A stretch of 64,000 nucleotides of DNA from Rhodococcus koreensis (GTDB lineage: Bacteria; Actinomycetota; Actinomycetes; Mycobacteriales; Mycobacteriaceae). Below, in pieces: positions 28,106 through 37,764 of this stretch. The stretch spans positions 2,852,001 to 2,916,000 of the forward strand of contig NZ_FNSV01000005.1 in assembly GCF_900105905.1 (NCBI RefSeq), read 5' to 3'. The number at the start of each line of letters is the position of its first letter. Position 1 is the stretch's first letter. The notes under the pieces are model-generated. The model was not told the origin of the DNA. It ran no database searches and was given only the letters and a program-made list of their open reading frames with translations. Position numbers and translations under genes: made by a program.

Positions 28106-28804
28106 ATGACCGGCATCGACAACATGGTCCCCATGTCTCTTCGGGTCACCTCTGCGGTGATCGCGGAGCAGCTGCGGGAACGGATCCTGGACGGCAGCTT
28201 CGCACCGGGTGAGCAGATCAGCGAGTTACAGCTGGCCGCCCGCCTGAAGATGAGCCGTGGACCCGTCCGAGAGGCCGTGCAACGCCTCGCCCAGGAGGGG
28301 CTCCTGGTCAGCCACCGCAACCGCGGCGTGTTCGTCGTCGAACTCGACGTCGGCGACATCGAGGACGTCTACCGTGGCCGGCGCGCCATCGAGAAGGAAG
28401 CGGCGAGCACCGTCTACGAACGCGGGATTCCGGCCGGACTCGTGGCTCGTCTCGAAGAAATCCTACGAAACATCGCGCAGTACATGGACGCCGGCGACTG
28501 GCCGAAACTGGCCCGCGAGGATCTCCATTTCCACGAAACGATGGTCGAGGCCGCCCAAAGCCCACGGCTGAGCCGCATGTTCTCCACGCTGGCCGCCGAG
28601 ACCATGCTGTGCATGTCGGCTTTCGACGAGCGGTACATTCGGCCGCCCACAGCGGTCGAGGAACACCAGCGGTTGCTCGACCGGCTGCTCGGTGGTGATC
28701 TCACCGAGATGCTGGCGGAGATCGACCGGCACATGACCCACGCGGTCGACTCGCTGACTACCGCACGCCGGGAACGGGACGGCGACGGGTCGTCGTACGC
28801 GTAG
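28106..28804 (+). CDS. GntR-family regulator, FCD type (second paralog)
   Basis: 232 residues. Winged HTH (about 17-85) with PGEQISELQLAARLKMSRG, PVREAVQRLAQEGLLVS and RNRGVFVVEL, then an FCD domain with FHETMVEAAQSPRLSR, EEHQRLLDRLLGG and DRHMTHAVDSL supplying likely metal-ligand residues. The HTH is close to that of the GntR at 22335, much closer than typical GntR pairs, pointing to duplication and shared or competing operators. It has site E in its own promoter. A transposase remnant follows, marking the right border of this catabolic locus. Confidence 0.88.
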   Translation: MTGIDNMVPMSLRVTSAVIAEQLRERILDGSFAPGEQISELQLAARLKMSRGPVREAVQRLAQEGLLVSHRNRGVFVVELDVGDIEDVYRGRRAIEKEAASTVYERGIPAGLVARLEEILRNIAQYMDAGDWPKLAREDLHFHETMVEAAQSPRLSRMFSTLAAETMLCMSAFDERYIRPPTAVEEHQRLLDRLLGGDLTEMLAEIDRHMTHAVDSLTTARRERDGDGSSYA

Positions 28805-28908
28805 CCGCCGCCGATCCGCCAGTGGATCTCCTCATCGGCTGTGATGGACGGCGGGCTGATCTGAACGGCGTTGCCGCAAACGTGGTCACGAAAGTGCGGG
28901 GCTGACTC

Positions 28909-29235
28909 GTGGTGCGCCCGGGGCCCCAGCAGCGGTTGCGCACGATCGCCCGCGCTGCGGATGAACGCACGACGAGTCTCCACGACCTCGGAGTGCGCAA
29001 CGTCATCATCCCCCGCAAAGGCAAACCCTCAGCTGGCCGGCGAGCCGAGGAACACCGCCCAGCGTTCCGACGAACAATCAAGTGGCGCACCGGAGTCGAA
29101 GGCAGAATCAGCGCCCTCAAACGTGGATACGGCTGGGACCGCACCCGCATCGACAGCACCGAAGGCGCCCAAATCTGGGTCGGCCACGGGGTCCTGGCGC
29201 ACAACCTGGTCAAGATCAGCACCCTGGCAGCGTGA
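28909..29235 (+). pseudogene. transposase C-terminal remnant
   Basis: The frame GVRNVIIPRKGKPSAGRRAEEH, KWRTGVEGRISALKRGYGWD and IWVGHGVLAHNLVKI is the C-terminal end of an actinobacterial DDE transposase. The E of GVEGRIS would be the last catalytic residue. The N-terminal domain and the first Asp residues are missing, and no terminal inverted repeats were found. It is a dead fragment between the second GntR and the broken pknK copy. Confidence 0.7.
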
Positions 29236-29691
29236 AGGACGCGGATCGGGGGGCTTGCGGCCAACCCAATCCTGACCGGCCGAGAACAGCCGAACCATGC
29301 TCACCAGGGCCCCCGTTTATCAGGTCGAAGTAGCTAGATAGTTGCCCAACGCGACCTTGGAGATGGTGGATGCCGCGCACATGATCTTCGCCGAGGCCAG
29401 CGGAACCGTGGCAACAGGTGGTTCGGGCGGCTCGACAAGCAATTTCCCGTCGGCGGCTGACGACTGAATTCGATATCACCCGGGCGCAGAGAAGCACCCT
29501 TCACTGGTGAAAGTTGCCGGCTGAGGGCCGCACCAGGTAACGGTCGCCTGGCTGCGAGCACTACGCGGAAAACCCGTCCGACTCGCCGCTGGTAGTGCTG
29601 CTCACGGACTCCAGGCGGGCCACGCAACGACCTCGCCCCGTCGTCCTTGCGGACTATCCTGGGGGAAGCGTCTCAGAGGTGGTGACGGCCG
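29236..29691. other. gene-free stretch before the second pknK
   Basis: About 455 bases with no supportable gene. It probably holds more mobile-element debris and the former pknK promoter. No repeat or operator was recognised. Confidence 0.4.
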
Positions 29692-32600
29692 ATGGCGGAC
29701 GACCCGGGGGCCACGCAGCGCGAGCCGGACATCGCGGTCGAGTTGGCCGCCGCCGACTTCGACGCGGCCGAGGAGATCGGACGCGGGGGTTTCGGGGTCG
29801 TCTACCGCTGTCTTCAGGAGGATCTCGACCGCACGGTGGCCGTGAAGGTCCTCACCACGGACCTCGATCCCGAGAACCTCGCGCGTTTCGTGCGCGAACA
29901 GCGTGCGATGGGCCGGATGTCCGGACACCCGAACATCGTCGACCTCTACCAGGTCGGGGTCACCGGGAGGGGGCGCCCCTTCCTGGTCATGCCGTATCAC
30001 TCGCACGGGTCTCTGGATGCGCTGATCCGCCGGGAAGGACCGATCGGGTGGGAGCAGGTGCTCCGGCTCGGGATCAAGATCGCCGGGGCGCTCGAGACCG
30101 CCCACCGCAGCGGCACGCTGCACCGGGACGTCAAGCCCGCGAACATCCTGCTGACCGACTACGACGAGCCGCAACTCACCGACTTCGGGATCGCGCGGAT
30201 CTCGGGCGGGTTCGAGACCACGGCGGGCTCGATCACGGGCTCGCCGGCCTTCACCGCACCCGAGGTGCTCGAGGGGTGCCCCCAACGGTCGCCTCGGACG
30301 TGTACAGCCTGGGGTCGACGATGTTCTGTGCGCTAACCGGACATGCCGCGTTCGAGCGGCACAGCGGCGAGCAGGTGATCGCCCAGTTCCTGCGGATCTC
30401 CACGCAGCCCGTCCCTGACCTGCGCGACGCCGATGTCCCCGACGACGTCTGCAACGCCGTGGAACAGGCGATGTCCCGCGCCGTGGAAGAGCGGCCGGGC
30501 AGTGCGGCCGAGTTCGGGAACGAGCTTCGTACCACCCAGCGCCGCAACGGGATCGTCGTCGACGATCTGCATGTTCCCGCCGTGCGTGCCGGTGATCCTC
30601 GCTCCACCCCCGGCGCGGGGATGGAGCATGCCGCGCAGCGGCCTCCGCGGGTGTACCCCATGTCGTCACCACGCACCCCGCCGGTGCCGGTGACCAAATT
30701 CCGTCCGCCCACCACTACCCGGCAGTTGGTGCGCCGTGATCGGCTCCTCGCCATGTTGCGGACTGCCGGGGAGCGTCGGTTGGTCTTGGTTCACGCACCT
30801 GCGGGATTCGGGAAGAGCAGCCTCGTCGCGCAGTGGCGCGACGAACTGGTCGCCGACGGAATCACCGTCGCCTGGCTGACGGTCGACCGCGACGACAACA
30901 ATGGCGCGTGGTTCCTCTCGCACCTGGTGGAGGCGATCCGGTTGGTCCGCCCGGGGGTGGTTGGCGAGCTTGGGCAGGCACTCGAGGAGCACGGGCAGGC
31001 GGTGGAGCGGTTCGTGGTGACCTCGCTGATCAACCGGCTCCACGACAGTGGGGAGCCCCTCGTGGTCGTGATCGACGACTGGCATCGGGTCACCGCCGCA
31101 GAGCCGATCGCGACGGTGGAGTTCCTGCTCGACAACGGTTGTCATCACCTGCGGATCGTGGTGGCCAGCCGCAGCCGGTCGAATCTGCCGTTGAGCCGAA
31201 TGCGGGTGCACGACGAGCTGCGGGAGGTCGGTCCCGAGGAGTTGAGTTTCGATTTCCCCGAATCCCGCCGCTTCTTCGGTGGTTCGGGGCAGATCGCGCT
31301 GACCGATTCCGACGTCGAGGAGCTGCGGGCGTCGACGGACGGCTGGGTCGCGGCGCTGCAGCTGGCGTCACTGTCACTGAGGGAGGCCGGTGACGCGGCG
31401 GGCCTGGTCGAACAGTTCCGTGCCGGAAACGACACCCTGGGTGAGTATCTCGCCGAGAACGTGCTCGACGCCCTCGAGCCCGATGTGCTCGATTTCGTCC
31501 TCGCCACCGCGATCCCGGACCGGGTGTGCGGCGACCTGGCGTCCGCGTTGGCCGAGGTCCCCGACGGTGCGGTCCGCCTCGAGCGCGTCGTCGCCCGTGA
31601 TCTGTTCCTGGACCGCACGGGCGACGACCGCCGGTGGTACCGCTATCACAACCTGTTCACGCAGGTGCTCCGGCAGCGGCTCGAACGGGATCATCCGGGA
31701 CGGATCGCGCAGTTGCACCGCACGGCGTCCGCGTGGTTCCGGGAGCGGCACATGCTCGGTGAGGCCCTCGACCATCTTCTCGCCGCCGATGACCGGCAAG
31801 GGGCGCTGGATCTGCTTGAGCACGACGACCTGTATCTGCTCGATCGGTCGCAGATGTCGACGCTGCTCGGCTTGATCGCGAAGTTGCCGGCGGATCTGGT
31901 GCTGTCGAGTCCGCGACTGCAGTTGACGATCGGATGGGCGAATGCCGAGCTGCAGCGTATCGACGTCGCCGTCGAGGCTCGGCGGCACGCGCTCGAGCTG
32001 CTCGATCTCCTCGAGCTCCCCACCGACGTGCGCTCGCGGATGCGGGTGGAAGCCGATGTTCTCCAAGCGAATATCGACGCACCACGGACCGGGTCGCTGG
32101 GATCACGGACTTGGTCGCCGAATGCCTGGCCAACCCGGCGGGGCAACATCCGTTCGTGGTGTCGATGGCCGCACTGCTTGTCACTATCGCCGACACATAC
32201 GAGTTCCGCTTTCGGGATGCCTATCGCCGACAGACCTGGGCAGCTCCGTACCACAGCAGAACGACTGGTCCGTACACCGTTGCCTACGGGTATTGCTTTG
32301 CCGGTATGGCGAAAGCGGAACAACTGGACCTGACCGGTGCAGCGGAGTTGTACCGCAGGGCCTTTCAACTTGTCCGCGATGCCGGAAACACGCAATCTCA
32401 GCACGCCCGGCTCACCCGTGCTCTGCTCGCCGAGATGTTGTACGAGCAGAACCGTCTCGCCGAGGCCGATGAGTTGCTCAGCGAGACGTTCGACCCGGCC
32501 GCGCTCGGTGGCGCTCCGGATTTCATGATTCGCCACTATTGTCTGCGCGCGCGAATCCTCTGTGCCCGCGGTGACCGTATCGGCGCGGCGAAGGAGCTCG

Positions 32601-33151
32601 ACGAGGGTGTCGGAACCGCAGCCCGGTTCTCGCTTCCGCGGCTGCGGGCGGCCGTCGACACCGAACGTATCCGGCTCGGTCTTCCGCCGCGCCCTGGATT
32701 CGTCGCTGTCACCCGCAACTCGCACCCGGAACCGGTCGACGGAATCGAGCAGATTACCGCGCAGCTCGAGGACGAGACGGCCATCCTGCTGCTGGTGCGC
32801 ACCGGTGAGCCAACGGCGAGCCGGCTCGCCTGCCAGTGGGCGGAGGACTGGGTGGGTGCGCTCGCCGGGACCGGACGTGAACTGGCGCGGCTGTACGCCA
32901 TGCGCCTGCTGGCCTCGTGTCTGTGGGCGGCCGGGCGCGCCGACGACGCCGAGGCGGCGCTGGTTCCCGTCGTGGTCGAGTGCGCCCGGCACGAACTGGT
33001 CCGATTCCTCGCGGACGGCGGCACAGACGTTGTCGCCGCCACCGCCTCTTTGCGTACCCACCTGGCAGAGCCGAAAGGGGCCGACCTCTACCCCGGCCTG
33101 TCCGGCGCGTTCCTCGACACCGCGCTTGCCGCTGCCGCTGAGGTTCACTGA
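29692..33151 (+). pseudogene. pknK: second pknK, broken by two frameshifts
   Basis: A full-length pknK homolog by content: kinase domain (GRGGFGVVY, VAVKVL, HRDVKPANILL, DFG), NTPase (HAPAGFGKSS, VVVIDDWHRV) and TPR region to the C-terminus. The frame breaks after EVLEG near 30271-30280, where one G appears lost from a G-run (GAGGGGTG where GAGGGGGTG would keep frame). It breaks again near 32079-32081, where one base appears lost in the stretch aligned with EADVVRALMALR of the intact copy. As written, translation would stop at residue 214, after most of the kinase domain. Both shifts are single-base and could be sequencing errors, one of them in a homopolymer; otherwise this is a recent pseudogene. 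It is co-directional with and clearly paralogous to the copy at 3495. Confidence 0.8.
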
Positions 33152-33198
33152 CACCGTTTGCGCGGCAGAGGGAAGATTTCCGTTTCCTTGTTCGGCAG

Positions 33199-33840
33199 TC
33201 ACGCATCGGCTAGCGCGAAACCGACTCCCCGAACGGTCTGCAGTGTGTGGGACGCACCGATGCTGCCGAGCTTTCGGCGCAGCGACCAGATGTGCGCGTT
33301 GAGGACGTTCGTCGTCGTCTCCTCGGCGATGCCCCACACCAACATCAGGAGGTGACGACGGGGGACGACCCTTCCTTCGCTGTCGGCCAGCACTGCCAAC
33401 AGATCGAATTCGGTCGGGGTCAGGGCCGTGTGAAGGCCCAGGCGTTCGACGATGTTGCACTCCCGCTGCAGGACCAGTCCCTTGGTTCTGCCAACCGGGC
33501 GTTGTGGGGCTCGTTGCATTCGCCGGAGGATTGCCCGAGTCCAGGCGACCAGTTCTCTCGTGGTCAGGGAGGCATCGAGGACGTGATCGGCCCCCGAATC
33601 GAAGAAGGCGACGCGGTCGTCGACCGTCTCGACACTGCCGACGACGACGATGGCGGCGTTCACCCGTGTGGCCCTGAGAGCCTGCACGGTGCCGATTCCT
33701 TCCCTGCGGTGTGATTGCACTCGGATGACCACCACGCCGGGGCACAACCCGCTGGCGCGGAGTTGGTCGACGACGCCGTAATCGACGGTTGAATCGACCA
33801 GGAGAACACATGTGGGAACTCCGGCAGTGGACGATCTCAT
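33199..33840 (-). CDS. OmpR-type response regulator with atypical receiver
   Basis: 213 residues. The C-terminal winged HTH is intact: LTPTEFDLLAVLADSEGRV, RRHLLMLVWG, NVLNAHIWSLRRKLG and LQTVRGVGFALA. The N-terminal part (about 8-105) follows the receiver fold (VLLVDS at strand 1, IVVVGS, SGADHVLDASL near strand 5). However, the position of the phospho-acceptor Asp reads VVVIRVQSHRREG with no Asp, so control by phosphorylation is unlikely. ATG 33840 has AGGA in front; the frame extends to 33969 without similarity. No histidine kinase is nearby. Convergent with the broken pknK. Confidence 0.8.
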   Translation of the reverse strand: MRSSTAGVPTCVLLVDSTVDYGVVDQLRASGLCPGVVVIRVQSHRREGIGTVQALRATRVNAAIVVVGSVETVDDRVAFFDSGADHVLDASLTTRELVAWTRAILRRMQRAPQRPVGRTKGLVLQRECNIVERLGLHTALTPTEFDLLAVLADSEGRVVPRRHLLMLVWGIAEETTTNVLNAHIWSLRRKLGSIGASHTLQTVRGVGFALADA

Positions 33841-34002
33841 CGGCTTCCTGATCGGCTCGCCGGACCGTTCGGCCGCACGCCGCCACCCTTGCTCGGGGCT
33901 CGCGGCCACCGCCGGCGATCTTGCGTCCTCACGTCGTCTGCCGATACCTTTCGGCTCGCTCTCCTGCACTCTCAGCGGTTCCGACCCGCTCCCTCAGAAG
34001 CC

Positions 34003-34776
34003 TCAGGGCCCTCCGTTCGCTGCCCCGTCTCCGACCAGCGCCGTGGCGCCGGGCTTCCTCGCCCCCCTCTTTCCCGTGACGAAGCGGCGGAGAAGTTCGA
34101 GGGCATGCGGCTCGTTCCGCCACAGCACTTCTGGATGCCACTGCACCGCGACGAGGCGATCGGACGCGATCTCGAAGGCCTCTACGAGACCGTCGTCGGT
34201 GTAGGCGACCGCTCGCGCCGACGGCGCCAGGGTCTTGATGCCCTGATGGTGCTGACTGTTGACGGGGACGATCCCGTCGATCCCCATCCAGTCGGCGAGG
34301 AGGGTGTCCGCTTCCACCTGCACCGAGTGCAGGCTGTCGATCAGGGCTTCCTCGCTGTGCCAGTGCCCGGTGCGCCCGACCCAGTCCCGGGCCAGATCAG
34401 CGTAGAGCGTGCCGCCGAGCGCGACATTGGCCAACTGCGCTCCGCGACAGATGGCGAGGATGGGAATTCCACGCGCACGCGCGATCTCGAGTGCGGTGAG
34501 TTCGTTCGTATCTCGATGGGGATTGATCTTCTGGATACGCGGGTCGTCGAGTGAGCCGCCGTACAGGGAAGGGTCGACGTCCACTCCCCCGCTGATGAGC
34601 AGACCGTCGACAGACTCGAGAATCGCGGCAAGGTCGGTTCGCGGTTTACCGCAATCGACGGCGACCGGTGCTGCGCCGGCGACGACGATGCCGCGGAACA
34701 TCTCCTTCCAGTGGACGAACCCGGGCAGTTCGTCGAAGTCGAGCGTGACTGCGATGACAGGGATCTCTGTGCTCAT
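34003..34776 (-). CDS. gamma-glutamyl-GABA hydrolase-like class I amidotransferase (PuuD type)
   Basis: 257 residues of peptidase family C26. The catalytic triad is present: C110 in ILAICRGAQLANVALGG, H214 and E216 in VQWHPEVLW. The SGGVDVDPSLYGG motif is typical of PuuD, which hydrolyses gamma-glutamyl amides such as gamma-glutamyl-GABA. ATG 34776 is chosen over ATG 34782: the AAGGAGG site (34784-34790) leaves 7 bases to 34776 but only one to 34782. It would remove glutamate at the end of a gamma-glutamylation route, matching the two glutamine-synthetase-like ligases at 43-46 kb. Glutaminase lies immediately upstream on the same strand. Confidence 0.85.
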   Translation of the reverse strand: MSTEIPVIAVTLDFDELPGFVHWKEMFRGIVVAGAAPVAVDCGKPRTDLAAILESVDGLLISGGVDVDPSLYGGSLDDPRIQKINPHRDTNELTALEIARARGIPILAICRGAQLANVALGGTLYADLARDWVGRTGHWHSEEALIDSLHSVQVEADTLLADWMGIDGIVPVNSQHHQGIKTLAPSARAVAYTDDGLVEAFEIASDRLVAVQWHPEVLWRNEPHALELLRRFVTGKRGARKPGATALVGDGAANGGP

Positions 34777-34840
34777 CGACATTCCTCCTTCTGCACTGCC
34801 TGTGCAGGATCGGTTTACCCGCGACTACCCGATGTGCAGC

Positions 34841-35686
34841 TCAGAAGACCGACCAGCCGGCCAACCGGGCGAACTCCTCGATCGCGGCCACTCCACCGGC
34901 GGAGTTGCCGTCGGTGTCGAGCGGAGGGCTCCACACGCAGACGGTGCCTAGCCCCGGCATGATGGCGAGGACGCCACCGCCGATGCCGCTCTTGGCGGGC
35001 AGGCCGATCCGGTATGCGACGTCGCCGGCCGCGCCGTACATGCCGGACATCAGCAGAACCGCGTTGACCCGGCGGACGGATCCGCTGTCGAGGACGGTCG
35101 CGTCGGCCGAGCGGTCGGCCAGGAAGAGCGCCGACTTCGCGACCGTTTCCACGGACGCGGCGATCGCACACTGGGCGAAGTACTGCGTGAGTACTCGATC
35201 TATCGCGTTGACGAGTTTGCCGTGCTCGGCGAGGACGTGCGCGATGGCCGCGTTGCGGTGGTCGGCGACAGTCTCCGAGAGCGCGACGCGACCGTCGGAG
35301 TTGATCACCGCGGTACCGGAGGTCGAGGCCAGGAGATCGATGGTGGCACCCACCGCGTCCCCGGTGAGTTCGATCAGCCGGTCGGTGACCACGAGGGCGC
35401 CCGGATTGACGAAGGGGTTGCGTGGTCGGCCGAGGTTGCGTTCGAGCTCGGCCACCGAGCCATAGCCGGAGTCGGTCGGCCCCCATCCGATGTGGTCCCA
35501 CACCGCGGGGTTGCGTTGCAGGAGTGCACACAGGGCGAAGAGCTTGGAGAGGCTCTGGATCGAAAACGGTTCGGTTCCGTCCCCAGCGGTGAGCACGCAG
35601 CCGTCCACGGTCGCCACGGCCATGCCGAACTTCGTCGGTGGCACCGAGCTGAGCGCCGGTACCTGGGTCGAGACGTGCCCGGCCAC
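34841..35686 (-). CDS. glsA: glutaminase
   Basis: 281 residues from GTG 35686. The beta-lactamase-like glutaminase fold is clear: FSIQSLSKLF with the S45-x-x-K48 catalytic pair, NPFVNPGALV, CAIAASVETVAKSALFLA, and AKSGIGGGVLAIMPG. The enzyme hydrolyses glutamine to glutamate and ammonia. The family normally has about 25-30 more residues at the N-terminus, and the upstream frame does contain matching sequence (LQEYLDIAAEHGRAAA) up to a TGA at 35192, but no ATG, GTG or TTG before GTG 35686. Either a rare start (ATC/ATT) is used or the 5' end was altered. Free glutamate from this enzyme could supply the gamma-glutamyl ligases. Confidence 0.85.
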   Translation of the reverse strand: MAGHVSTQVPALSSVPPTKFGMAVATVDGCVLTAGDGTEPFSIQSLSKLFALCALLQRNPAVWDHIGWGPTDSGYGSVAELERNLGRPRNPFVNPGALVVTDRLIELTGDAVGATIDLLASTSGTAVINSDGRVALSETVADHRNAAIAHVLAEHGKLVNAIDRVLTQYFAQCAIAASVETVAKSALFLADRSADATVLDSGSVRRVNAVLLMSGMYGAAGDVAYRIGLPAKSGIGGGVLAIMPGLGTVCVWSPPLDTDGNSAGGVAAIEEFARLAGWSVF

Positions 35687-36126
35687 CGCGGCGGCGCGAC
35701 CGTGCTCGGCAGCGATGTCGAGATACTCCTGGAGCTGATCGATGCGCGTCTCGAGTCGCGCGAGATGAACGGAGATTTCGCACCTCGGATTTCACTGGGG
35801 CACAACGGCGTAAAGAGCGAACCCTTTTTGGACGGCACGTGTGGCGATCTGGCGCCTGATACGGCAGCCGAGCCGTGCGCACAAAAACCGATCCCGTGAC
35901 CAACCGGTGGCCACAGGACTGACAAGACGACACTAAACGCACTAATAGAACTAGTCAATAGACCATTTCTCTGATCGGCGGCCGGCCGGGACGCGGCGTG
36001 CGTCGCCGATGTTTCGGTCAGAAGAAAAATGTGTCTCAAACCACTTTTTCTGGTCTACTGGTCTTGTCTTTAGGCCTTTTACGGTCTTAGGCTCATCGAG
36101 CAGACAAAGCGAAAGGTAGATCCCGC
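35687..36126. promoter_or_regulatory. divergent control region, glutaminase / APC permease
   Basis: 440 bases between divergent genes. The left part encodes the likely glutaminase N-terminal extension. The right part is locally AT-rich (36020-36085) and holds the regulatory motif described at 36051-36080. No other gene is seen. Confidence 0.55.
36051..36080. promoter_or_regulatory. locus-specific regulatory motif, copy 1 (permease)
   Basis: The forward strand begins with a direct repeat TGGTCT-AC-TGGTCT, followed by TGTCTTTAGGCCTTTT. Read on the reverse strand it gives AAAGGCCTAAAGAC then AAGACCAGTAG, matching the copies at 39391 and 47866. It lies 47-76 bases before the permease start. Confidence 0.6.
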
Positions 36127-37683
36127 ATGATCGCCAACTCACACCCTCCAGAGGGCCCCTCCCCCACCGGCCCCGCCGCCGACCCCGCTCAACTCAAGCG
36201 TGGCGCGATCGGTCTTGTCGGTGTCGTCTTCATGGTGGTGGCGTTCTCGGCGCCGATCACCGCGATGACCGGCAATCTGCCCGTCGCGGTCGGATTCGGC
36301 AACGGCATCGGGGCGCCGGCGGGCTTCATCATCGCCACCGTGGTGCTGACGATCTTCAGCGTCGGATTCGTGGCGTTGGCCAAGCACATCACCGCGGCGG
36401 GCGCCTTCTACACGTTCGTCTCCCGCGGGTGGTCGAAAATTCCCGGCCTGGCAGCGGGCGTGATGTCGATGGCGACCTACATGATCATGGAAGCCGGTCT
36501 CGTCGGGATCTTCTCCGCGTTCGCCAAGCAGGCGGTCGGTTCCCAGTTCGGCCTCGATCTGCCGTGGGAGCTGTATGGATTCGGTTGTGTGGCGGTGATC
36601 GCGGTCCTGTCGCACAAGGACATCTCGGTCGCCGCCAAGGTCCTCGGTGTGGTGCTGGTCTGTGAGATCGGGATGCTGACGATCACCGCTGTTCGGTCCT
36701 TGAGCACCGGTGGACCCGACGGCATCATCTGGTCCTCCCTCAATCCCGCCAGCGCACTGAGCACGAACGGAGTTGCCGGAGGGGTAGTCGGGTTGGGCCT
36801 GTTGATGGCGTTCTGGTCCTGGGTCGGGTTCGAATCGACCGCCATCTACGGCGAGGAATCCAAGGACCCGAAGAAGATCGTCCCGCGAGCGACGATGATT
36901 GCCGTCATCGGCATCGGCGTCTTCTATACCTTCATCTCCTGGGGCGTGGTCACCGGTAACGGTGCACATCAAGCCGTCGAACGCGCCTCCGGACCCAATC
37001 CCTTCGAGCTGCTGTATGCACCGACACGCGAGTACGTCGGCGCGTGGGGTGTGACGGTCTTCGAATGGCTCGTCCTCGGCGGGTCCTTCGCCTGCGCTCT
37101 GGCCATCCACAACTCCGCTGCGCGGTATCTGTTCGCGTTCGGCCGCGACGGGCTGCTGTGGCGCCGGCTCGGTGAGGCTCACCCGAAGCATGCCTCGCCG
37201 TGGATCGCTTCGCTCACCCAGAGCATCTTCGCCGCGCTCATCCTGGTGCTCTGCTCACTGACCAACTCCGATCCCTACGCCGTGCTCTTCGTGCTGGTCG
37301 GTGTCCTGGCGACGCTGTGCCTGCTGATCGTGCAGACGATGTGTTCGATTTCGGTCATCGTCTACTTCCACGTCCGCAAGCAGCACCCGGAAACCGCGAA
37401 CTGGTGGCGCACGCTGGTGAGCCCGATCATCGGTGGCCTCGGCATGGTGTTCGTGATCTATCTGATGGCGACCAACATGAAGGCGGCAGCCGGATCGGCA
37501 TCGGACTCGCTGTTCTTCAAGGCGATCCCGTGGATCGTGGTCGGTTTGTTCTTCGGCTCGATGGCACTGGCTCTGTACTGGCGCACCAAGAAGCCGCACC
37601 TGTACGCGCGGATCGGCAGCACCGTCTTCGACGACGAACCCGACCACTCCTTTCTGACCGAGCCGGCACCCGAGCCCGCCTGA
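36127..37683 (+). CDS. APC-family amino-acid/amine permease
   Basis: 518 residues with about 12 hydrophobic membrane segments; the first core helix contains the APC substrate loop VAFSAPITAMTGNLPVAVGFGNG. FWSWVGFESTAIYGEESKDPKKIVPRA is the conserved APC segment between central helices. The N-terminus and the hydrophilic C-terminus should be cytoplasmic. The family imports amino acids, polyamines and related amines by proton symport; this position, at the head of a gamma-glutamylation locus, suggests an amine or amino alcohol. The start has GAAAGG in front. Confidence 0.87.
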   Translation: MIANSHPPEGPSPTGPAADPAQLKRGAIGLVGVVFMVVAFSAPITAMTGNLPVAVGFGNGIGAPAGFIIATVVLTIFSVGFVALAKHITAAGAFYTFVSRGWSKIPGLAAGVMSMATYMIMEAGLVGIFSAFAKQAVGSQFGLDLPWELYGFGCVAVIAVLSHKDISVAAKVLGVVLVCEIGMLTITAVRSLSTGGPDGIIWSSLNPASALSTNGVAGGVVGLGLLMAFWSWVGFESTAIYGEESKDPKKIVPRATMIAVIGIGVFYTFISWGVVTGNGAHQAVERASGPNPFELLYAPTREYVGAWGVTVFEWLVLGGSFACALAIHNSAARYLFAFGRDGLLWRRLGEAHPKHASPWIASLTQSIFAALILVLCSLTNSDPYAVLFVLVGVLATLCLLIVQTMCSISVIVYFHVRKQHPETANWWRTLVSPIIGGLGMVFVIYLMATNMKAAAGSASDSLFFKAIPWIVVGLFFGSMALALYWRTKKPHLYARIGSTVFDDEPDHSFLTEPAPEPA

Positions 37684-37692
37684 TCTACCCCC

Positions 37693-37730
37693 GTGTGTGG
37701 CCCCCTCGTCGCGGCGAGGGGGCCACACAC
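37693..37730 (+). terminator. perfect 16-bp hairpin after the permease
   Basis: GTGTGTGGCCCCCTCG (37693-37708) pairs perfectly with CGAGGGGGCCACACAC (37715-37730) around the loop TCGCGG. It starts 9 bases after the permease stop. It is a strong intrinsic-type terminator stem lacking a U-run. Confidence 0.75.
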
Positions 37731-37764
37731 GGTCACGACCCGTACCCAGCAACCGGAAGAGGAA

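Noticed and set aside
34815-35942. 375-codon minus-strand frame overlapping the glutaminase in another frame
   Set aside because: Arg-rich low-information sequence; the glutaminase frame carries the real motifs.
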